In this document: positions 57,260 through 64,000 of the stretch, one piece after another
Numbering within the stretch: position 1 is the stretch's first letter
Layout: each line of letters starts with the position of its first letter
NCBI GenBank assembly: GCA_015680685.1
Contig: MNCI01010141.1
Location: 594,103-658,102, forward strand
Source: Gnetum montanum
Lineage: Eukaryota > Streptophyta > Gnetopsida > Gnetales > Gnetaceae
DNA: 64,000 nucleotides
Direction of reading: 5' to 3'
Notes under the pieces: model-generated
What the model saw: only the letters and a program-made list of their open reading frames with translations
Databases searched by the model: none
What the model was told of the DNA's origin: nothing
Made by a program: the position numbers and the translations under genes

Positions 57260-58131
57260 ATCTTGTCATCGATTGGATCAAAGCTGGCCACCTTCCCAGG
57301 AAATTCTTTGATCTTGGGAGTCCTCTAATATACTTAAAAATTACTAAAAATGCATAGTGCAAGGCTCTTTTCAATTTAAGTTTTGGTGTTAACTTGATTT
57401 CTCAAGAAATGTAGAAGGCCTGGAACCTGCCTCCATTGAAAAAGAGCAACATCCGTCTAGAGTTGGTCGACCAATCCATCATTGTCCCATTGGGACTGGT
57501 GGAAGACATTGTTACCACTATTTATGGGTGGTCGTACCGAGTTGACTTCCTAGTGATTCAGGTAAACAACAGTAAGGGGGGCTTCCCAATCATAATGGGA
57601 AGAGCATGGCTAAGCACCATCGATGCACACTTAGGAATTCATGATCTTTCCCTAGATATATCAAAGGAAAATACACTCAAAAAGATCGAGAAGAAGAAAG
57701 TTTCGTACATCACATATAGTGACACAAGGTGTAATTACATGCAAAGGTCATGGTTTGTGCAAAGTTTAGCATTGCCTGCATGCAATCATTATGCACAAGT
57801 GATTAACATACAAAGATGCCTATATGCAATAGCCACACAACAGGAAGACCCCCAATGGCTGATAGCTGATCAAGAAAGTAGTTCACTCATATGCATGGAA
57901 CCAACTGAGGGTTTGACTTGCACTTACATCGATAGCATAGACGCATTAGAGCAAGTCCACCGCCAACTTCCAAGTCTTAATCTTGAAAATGTCAATTGGG
58001 GGAAGTTGGAAATCCCTGAGAAATTTAAGCAAGAGCCCCTTGAGCTGAAACCATTGCCCACCGGTATAGAATACACATTCCTTAAAAATAGAAAATTGGT
58101 AATTATCAATGCTAAGCTTGCTCCTCAATAG
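57260..58131 (+). pseudogene. E7 protease and protease-RT linker
   Basis: DWIKAGHLPRKFFDLGSPLI, then the active-site region reads ALFNLSFGVNLISQEM where E1 has ALLDSGSG-type sequence, so the catalytic Asp is Asn. The long open stretch 57436-58131 holds GGFPIIMGRAWLSTIDAHLG and the linker RQLPSLNLENVNWGKLEI. It is in the same frame as the RT that follows, supporting one original pol frame. Confidence 0.87.
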
Positions 58132-59060
58132 AAAGAAGAACTACTTAAGGTAATCAATAGATGGTCAAAAGCCTTCACTTGTTCATATCCCAAATTAAAT
58201 GGAATAGATCCTAGGATATGCCAACATAAGATTTACACTGACCCCTCCATGAAGCCTCGAAGACAATCATAGAGGTGATTGAGCCCTAAGCTAAAGCAAG
58301 TAGTTAAGGAAGAAATCGAACATCTTCTCAAGGCTAGGTTCATATATCCCATTGCTGATAGCGAATGGGATAGCCCCTTAGTTATTGTGCCTAAAAAGGG
58401 AGGCAAATGGAGGGTGTGCATAGATTTCAAGCTATTAAATATGGCAACATTCAAAGATCACTTTCCATTGACATTTGTTAACCAAGTCTTAGACACCATC
58501 ACAGGGCATCGCTACTATAGTTTTCTGGATGGATATAGCGGATATAACCAAATACAAATAGCCTCAGAGGATTAAGCCAAGACTACATTCACCAATCCTT
58601 GGGGAATGTTTGCATATAAATAGATGTCGTTTGACTTGTGCAATTCCCCTGCAACATTTCAACGACTAGTTCTAAGAATATTCTAACAACAGATAAGGAA
58701 TGGCATGGAGGTCTTTATGGACGACTTCACCACTTATGGAGCAAACTTTGATCAAGCCTTGGACTGGTTGGAGCAAGCGTTAAAAAGATGTGTAGAAACC
58801 AATTTGAGGCTCAACTGGTAGAAAAGCCATTTAATGGTCCAAGAAGGCATAGTACTAGGGCACAAAATCTCACACTTAGGGATAGAGGTAGACCCCAAGA
58901 AAATCAAAATTATCCAAAAAATTACCCTTCAATTGAAAACTATCAAAGATATTCGGTCATTCCTTGGAAATACTGGCTACTAGAGGAGATTTATTGAGAA
59001 ATTTTCAAACATTGCCAAACCATTGATGGAATTGACAAAAAGGACATACCTTTCAAGTGG
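58132..59060 (+). pseudogene. E7 reverse transcriptase
   Basis: Blocks in order: INRWSKAFTCSYPKLNGIDP, QVVKEEIEHLLKARFIYPIA, DSEWDSPLVIVPKKGGKWRV, CIDFKLLNMATFKDHFPLTF, HRYYSFLDGYSGYNQIQIA, MSFDLCNSPATFQRLVL, VFMDDFTTYGANFDQALDWL and DIRSFLGNTGY. Catalytic residues FLDGYSG and MDD are intact. Stops at 58132, 58576 and others, mostly at former CAA/CAG codons. It is the best-preserved RT in the window. Confidence 0.92.
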
Positions 59061-59560
59061 ACCAGGGAATGTGAATTATCTTTCAAACTTTGAAATAGAA
59101 GCTAGTAGAAACACCCATTTGATAAGCTCATGATTGGTCTAAACCATTCCATATCATGATTGATGTGTCCAACTATGCCTTAGGAGCTGTACTTACACAG
59201 TTAGATGACTAGAAGCATCCTTATTAAATCCATTGTGCAAGTAGAAGTATCGCTGGTGCACAACTTAACTACACTACCATAGAGAAAGAATTAATGGCTG
59301 TAGTATTTGCACTAGAAAAGTTTAGATACTATGTATTAAGATATAACGTATATATACATATAAATCATAGTGCAATAAGGTTCTGCATGAATAAGCCTAT
59401 GGTAACCCCTTATATCATATGATGGCTTGTAATCCTACAAGAGTTTGATCTTACAATGATCGATCGCAAGGGCACCGAGAATGTAGTTGCTACTCATTTA
59501 TCTTAGTTGTGATGGGACAACAAAGAGGATGAGTATCCAATTTCTGATCATTTCCCTAAT
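59061..59560 (+). pseudogene. E7 RNase H domain
   Basis: MIDVSNYALGAVLTQLDD, HCASRSIAGAQLNYTT, EKELMAVVFALEKFRYYVL and HINHSAIRFCMNKPM. The DVS Asp and EKEL Glu are kept, but HID is HIN (Asp to Asn). LQEFDLTMIDRKGTENV and a stop follow. A frame change near 59090 separates it from RT. Confidence 0.85.
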
Positions 59561-59689
59561 AAATTCCTCTTTGCTGGTGTAGTGAATAATCAATCACCCA
59601 TGGAGAAAAATTGATACAATAGCATTCTTACCTATCTCCTCATCCAAAAAACACCACAAGAATTAAACCTTAAGAAGAAATAACAGTTT

Positions 59690-60970
59690 CTTCACCGAGC
59701 CAAGTACTTTATGAAGATCAATAGGCAACTTTACAAAGTGTGTCTTAATGGCTTATTTTGATGGTGTGTTCCCGATATAGATCAACTACAAGTTTTTCAA
59801 GATGCTCATGAGGGTCTTTGTGGGGGTCATTACATTGGGAGATGAATGGCCATCAAAATCTTGCTTGCAGGATATTATTGGCCTACATTATTTCGAGATG
59901 CCCATCATTTCATCCAATTTTGTGAGTGCTGTCAACGGGATGGGGGAATGACTGCTAGAATGGAGGGTCCACAACAATGGATTTAACTATTAGAACCCTT
60001 CAACATTTGTGGAATTGATTTTATGGGGCCAATTACACCAATGTCTAATGGAAAAGCTTATATTATTGTTGCTATTGATTACCTAACAAAATGGGCTAAA
60101 GTAGCTGCTGTTTAAGATTGTACATCATCTACAGCTGCATGATTTGTTCATCAACAAATCATAAATAGGTTTGGCGTGCCACATGTACTTATTTCAGATA
60201 ATGGTACACACTTCATAGGTGTAACTTTTTGAAAATTAATGCAATGCTTAGGGGTTAAGCATAAATTGACAACACCATACCACCCCCAAGCGAACAGTTA
60301 AGCCAAAGTCACCAACAGGGAGATTACGAGATATTGACAAGAACTATTAGCAAGTTTAGGTGAGACTGGAGCACTAAACTGAATGGTGCTCTTTGGGCAT
60401 ACTACTCCACATGGAAACTCCCTATAGGATACTCTCCCTATGAGTTAGTGTACAGTAAATTACCAATGCTTCCCATTCAAACTGAGCTTCGTACACTATC
60501 CATAGCATGTGACCTCAACCTTGACCTTGATCTAGCACAAAAACAACGGTTAGTAATCCTTAATTTTCTAGATGAAAACTGACTAGCTACCATGTCATCT
60601 AACAAATTGCATAAGGCATTCAATAAGCAACATCATGACCTAAGGATTAGGAAAGTTAAATATCAGTCGGGAGATAAGGTTCTCTACTAGAATCCCACAC
60701 ATGTGCCACAACGTACTAAATTTCAAACACTATGGGAAGGACCTTATATTATTTACACAAATTTTCCTTTAAGGGCCATGACAATATATAAACTTGAGAG
60801 CCCAGACAAGAAACTATTGATCAACGTGCAACAAACCAAACCTTTTCATGAGCTTAGGACAACTAGTACACATGCTACCTCTCTTGATAGACAACCCTGC
60901 TCACTATTTTGGATCTCCTCCTTCCAACTTAGTCATGGGGGAGATGACCACTTATGCTAACCATTCTAGG
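59690..60970 (+). pseudogene. E7 integrase and pol C-terminus
   Basis: Zinc part DAHEGLCGGHYIGR and FCECCQRD. Core GIDFMGPITPMSNGKAYIIV (first Asp kept), VLISDNGTHF (second Asp kept), then AKVTNREI, with Lys 35 residues on where Glu is expected. A one-base frame change near 60330 follows, then DWSTKLNGALWAYYSTWKLP, GYSPYELVYSKLP, NPTHVPQRTKFQTLWEGPYI and INVQQTKPFHEL. The end (HGGDDHLC, stop) reads through the pol-end polypurine copy 60931-60946. Confidence 0.9.
60931..60946 (+). promoter_or_regulatory. polypurine copy at pol end of E7
   Basis: AGTCATGGGGGAGATG, nearly the same word as the LTR-proximal polypurine tract. Copies occur at the same place in E1, E2, E4, E6 and, more loosely, E3. 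Confidence 0.6.
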
Positions 60971-62590
60971 CCCTTAGTTCTTTTAAAATTTTTGTTTTAC
61001 ACATTTTTTTTGTTTTACACATTCTTTCAACTTTTCTTATTTTTGTTTTATACCATCATTCATATTTTTACTATTTCTTTATTTTCTTGATTGCTTTTAT
61101 TCATCATCCAATAAGTGCTCATGATGGTGGATTGAATTATATCATATTGATTATTAATGTTTGGTTTTTACCTTTGAATTATGATGCTGATATTAAGGTA
61201 TGGTTCTTTTGGTAAAATAGGCAATGAGTCCACACTGTCCACTAATCCATACAACTCTATGGTCTCCTTTGGTTTGGAACTGTACAATCCCTTTTTTCTA
61301 AGTAAACTTTTCATGAATTGGTGGCTGGGTACTTTTCAAAGCAAGGAAAGACTCAAAGGATGAAAAGGATGTGACTTCAAGGGGATTTGATGGATTTATG
61401 CTGGCCATTTTTTTGTGTGCTTAGATGCTTTTTCTAGGGTTTTTAGCCATTTTGACATTGTTCAAAAATTGGGAAGCTGAGTGAATAAAAATAAGTCTTT
61501 GCATGGTGTGCTTCTCATGCAAAAAAAAAAAAAAGAAGCAAAAAAGTGAGAATTCAAAGCACACCCCTTGGACAAAATAAATGCAAAAAAAAATAAAAAA
61601 AAATGCATGGGTCTTTGCATGGTGTGGTTTCCATTTAAAAAAAACAACAACAAAAACATGGGAATTTAAAGCACATCCCTTAGACCAAATAAAAGGGCTA
61701 CAAGCATTGGTTATGAAACTGGAAAGACATGTTACCCATGCCTGAAGGTTCCCTCTAACTAAGGCTCTTTCTCGCTTCTTGCTTCTCCATCTCACTCTCC
61801 TCGGAATGGTGGTGACTCTTTGTGGAAGCATTCTTGTTGCTTTAAGAGGATGGATTGGTCAAGTGTATTGATGCGAGGTCACTGAATGTGGTTGGTTTGA
61901 GTATGGATTTGGGATGAATTTCTACTCAGTCACATTAACCATAAAATACACAAGGAACTTTACACAGCCTTGTTCTTGGGATTCCATTCCATTCTCTCCT
62001 CTTCATCTTTCTCTCCATTTTTCCACCTCATTGCTGGTTCTATCATTAGTCCATTTTTGGGTTGATGCATTGTCTTTCTTAGGTGAATTCTTGTGGGTAA
62101 GTTTTTAACTCTTGCTTCCAAATGACATTCCTAAAGCCTATGAACTCTTTGGTTTGTGGGTTTGTGAGGGCATAAAAAGCATGAGCCTACTTTGGGGAGG
62201 ACCCACTAGCATTCCTTTTCGGTATAATTGTTAACTTCTTTTCCTTAAACATTTTTTGTAATCAATCATTTCTTGTTTCATCCCCATTCATGACATCCAT
62301 TTTATTGGCGTTGCCATTGATATTTTTCATTTTCTTGTTCCTTATGTTTTTCTATTTTATAGCTACTGAAGGTTCGCTCTTAGTTGTGGGGGCCTTGGCA
62401 CAAATTTTTCAATTTTTTCCATTTTACTAATTGCCTAACCCCTACACCTTGGGTAGTTGCTAGTGATAAATCTCTGAACCAGTTTCTGCCATAACCACAA
62501 CTCAACCAATGTGCTTCATATCAAGGCAAGGTATCAATTACATTGTGGTTTATCTATCCTTGCTCATTTGTAACTGTGTTGTGTGTGCAG
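60971..62590 (+). other. E7 3' spacer
   Basis: T-rich tract (60985-61080). Low-complexity A runs around 61515-61640. Conserved block GAGCCTACTTTGGGGAGGAC (62166-62208). Second polypurine copy TAGTTGTGGGGGCC (62381-62394). Then about 70 bp shared with E1 and E4 (AAGGTATCAATTAC to TGTGTGTGCAG) ending at the small-ORF ATG. No other gene is seen. Confidence 0.7.
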
Positions 62591-62908
62591 ATGGCGATTA
62601 TACAAATAATGGACTGAGCTTGAAGGAAGCACTCAAGATGGACTAGCACTGGAGCATTTATGAAAGGAGCAAGTTTGGTGGCATGGCTATGGATAAACAA
62701 TAGAAGGTGCAATCTTGGCATTAGCGGCAACACACTCCATCTTCTTTTTCTCTCTCTTTTTCTTTTCAAGCTACCAAATAAAGGCTTGGAAGTCATTTAT
62801 GTACGAGTGTTCACCACAATGGTGATGAACACTAATGTTGTAATATGCTTATTGATCTGTTCACTGGGCATGTTGAGTCTGTCATCCCATTCCACTGTTA
62901 GTTGTTAA
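62591..62908 (+). pseudogene. small 3' ORF of E7, two stops
   Basis: Starts MAIIQIMD after TGTTGTGTGTGCAG, with TGA codons at 62615 and 62621, then open to 62908. Shared with E4: RKHSRWTSTGAFMKGAS, AWLWINNRRCNLGI and the hydrophobic LHLLFLSLFLFKL, followed by PNKGLEVIYV. The frame runs further than in E4 because the E4 stop is lost; the extra tail is probably not original. It is the third copy of the same small protein. Confidence 0.6.
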
Positions 62909-62944
62909 TTAGTCAATAATCCCATACCTTCTCAATATTTTATA

Positions 62945-62983
62945 AGGAACTCGAGGATGAGTTTTCATTCGGTTGTGGGGGTA
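62945..62983 (+). promoter_or_regulatory. polypurine tract region of E7
   Basis: GGAACTCGAGGATGAGTTTT, then GTTGTGGGGGTA, before the 3' LTR start (CGATGAAG). Confidence 0.85.
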
Positions 62984-62992
62984 CGATGAAGC

Positions 62993-63180
62993 AGTTACTC
63001 TAATTATTAGAGTAGTTATTATTGGAGCGGTTACTCTAATAATTAGAGCGGTTATTATTGGAGTAATTACTCTAATTATTAGAGCAGTTACTCTAATAAT
63101 TAGAGTGGTTATTATAGGAGCAATTACTTTAATTATTAGAACAGTTATTATTGGAGTGGTTATCATTAGAGTAGTTGCTC
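62993..63180. repeat. 36-bp tandem repeat in E7 3' LTR
   Basis: Four full or near-full units plus one shortened one of the TCTAATTATTAGA array, upstream of the TATA box. Confidence 0.9.
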
Positions 63181-63187
63181 CCAAGTC

Positions 63188-63195
63188 TATAAATA
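63188..63195 (+). promoter_or_regulatory. TATA box, E7 3' LTR
   Basis: TATAAATA, same context as 53826-53833. Confidence 0.65.
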
Positions 63196-63320
63196 CAGTG
63201 CCCAAGTACACAATTGGAAAGAAGTCTTGTAGTAGTCAAGTAGCAAAACTCTTGTAGTTTGTTTGAAAGTTAGAGTATTTTCCAAGTGCCTACAGCAGGA
63301 GGTCGAAGTGTGGATAGATC

Positions 63321-64000
63321 TAATTTGACATTTTTTAAAATTTCCATCAAATGGTAGCAACTAACAACAATTTTTTCGACGATGTCGACGATGTTCGTGT
63401 GGGTGCTAGAGGAGGTGGCTTTTTCGAGTGCTAGTGGTGTTTGAGGACGTCGAATGAGGTTACTTTTCTTCTATGCATCAAAAGAATCCAATTCGTGGAA
63501 GCGAGAAATCGAGGATTTGTGATTCTGAACGTGTTTGGGTACGTGTGCCTCAAGAAAAGTGGGGACGGGTTCGTAGCCGGGGATGCGATGGAGAAAATTT
63601 AAATATATTAAAAAATTAAATCTCATATATCATAAAAATATATTATAAAATATAGAACAATGTAAATCCAAAATATTGTTACTGCTTAAAAATTGCACAG
63701 AAGATTGCAATATCACCATTAAATTGAAGCAAGAAAATTTGCAAAGGTATGAAGGGCATTGAATCCATTTCCTTACTCAGGAGCCATGATTTAGCCAAAC
63801 ATATAATTTCTGCAACAACCAAAATGACAGCAATAAAATGAAACTCCTTTGTTACTCAATCCAATATTTCCAAAAATGAAATTAAGCCTCAAGCCTCAAC
63901 CAAATTTATAACAAATCCGGTTTGCTAATACTTTTGTTCAACAACTACTTGTGAGTAGCACCCTAGGGACTAACTGTGAGTAGCCACATTGAAGATGACT
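63321..64000. other. unrecognised DNA right of E7
   Basis: 63370-63600 is richer in G, C and CpG (for example GACGGGTTCGTAGCCGGGGA) than the rest of the window; 63600-64000 is AT-rich again. No domain, LTR end or RNA gene is recognised. Confidence 0.5.

Larger units (their letters stand above)
53592..63320 (+). mobile_element. E7: nearly complete Athila-like element
   Basis: Order: 5' LTR, PBS, gag, protease, RT, RNaseH, integrase, pol-end polypurine copy, spacer with conserved block, second polypurine copy, small ORF, polypurine tract and 3' LTR cut short at 63320. It is the best template for reading the deleted or rearranged relatives. Stops and a few frame changes lie in every domain. The 3' LTR ends in the middle of R at GTGGATAGATCT and passes into unrelated DNA. 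Confidence 0.93.
62984..63320 (+). repeat. E7 3' LTR, truncated
   Basis: Aligns with 53592-53961: same repeat units, TATA (63188-63195) and AAGTGTGGATAGATCT, then stops. The tandem array differs from the 5' LTR: one unit is shortened to about 21 bp and the last units differ. Confidence 0.9.

Noticed and set aside
1-64000. tRNA, rRNA or other structured RNA genes
   Set aside because: No cloverleaf-type A/B box pair or rRNA-like stretch was noticed on either strand by reading; a covariance search was not possible here.

Overview
This window is repeat-dominated nuclear DNA of a land plant with a large genome. Indicators are nested Ty3/gypsy LTR retrotransposons of Athila-like build, primer-binding sites resembling tRNA-Asp, an RTE-type LINE and a decayed plant CCR4-type deadenylase copy. 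The long elements and deep decay would fit a gymnosperm-like genome, but nothing here fixes the species. I see no intact host gene, tRNA, rRNA, CRISPR array or bacterial feature. Almost every reading frame is broken, mostly by C-to-T or G-to-A changes (CAG/CAA to TAG/TAA), as expected of old methylated repeats.

Layout, with working names. E1 (+, 1-3731): 3' part of an element whose RT-RNaseH-integrase was deleted; 3' LTR 2672-3731. E1 sits in the gag of E2 (+, 3732-10789), which keeps gag remnants, a large accessory ORF (aORF) and a 3' LTR. E2 in turn abuts a minus-strand RTE LINE (10798-12690). E3 (-, 14259 to about 35650) is an Athila-like element with gag, protease, RT, RNaseH and integrase. 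E4 (-, 18085-28183) is inserted within E3 and is complete, with two LTRs and a CCTAG target duplication. E5 (-, about 35790-40920) is the aORF part of another element; it carries a solo LTR (38839-39634, TSD TGGGG). E6 (+, 40926-50627, TSD ATATC) has RT-RNaseH-integrase, an aORF and a 3' LTR; it also contains the PPT and LTR of a further element, X (41694-42586). An LTR-like piece (51195-51619, -) and a CCR4-like pseudogene (52065-53110, -) follow. E7 (+, 53592-63320) has a 5' LTR, PBS, gag, pol, 3' spacer, small ORF and a truncated 3' LTR. The last 680 bases are unrecognised.

E1, E2, E4, E6 and E7 share one plan: LTR, PBS, gag, pol, a polypurine copy at the pol end, a spacer with a conserved block near a GGGGAGGACCCACT motif, a possible splice acceptor, a 3' ORF, a polypurine tract and an LTR beginning TGATGA. 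The 3' ORF comes in two forms. E1, E4 and E7 have a small hydrophobic-tailed protein of about 60-80 residues. E2, E6 and E5 have a long ORF of about 2.3-2.8 kb. The LTRs share their 3' ends but carry unrelated dyad-symmetric repeat cassettes upstream of the TATA box. These two patterns, together with a Lys in place of the third integrase catalytic residue in all four integrases, are the points most worth checking. Two assembly scars are visible: a 31-N gap (39129-39159) and a 146-bp perfect duplication around a single N (26661).
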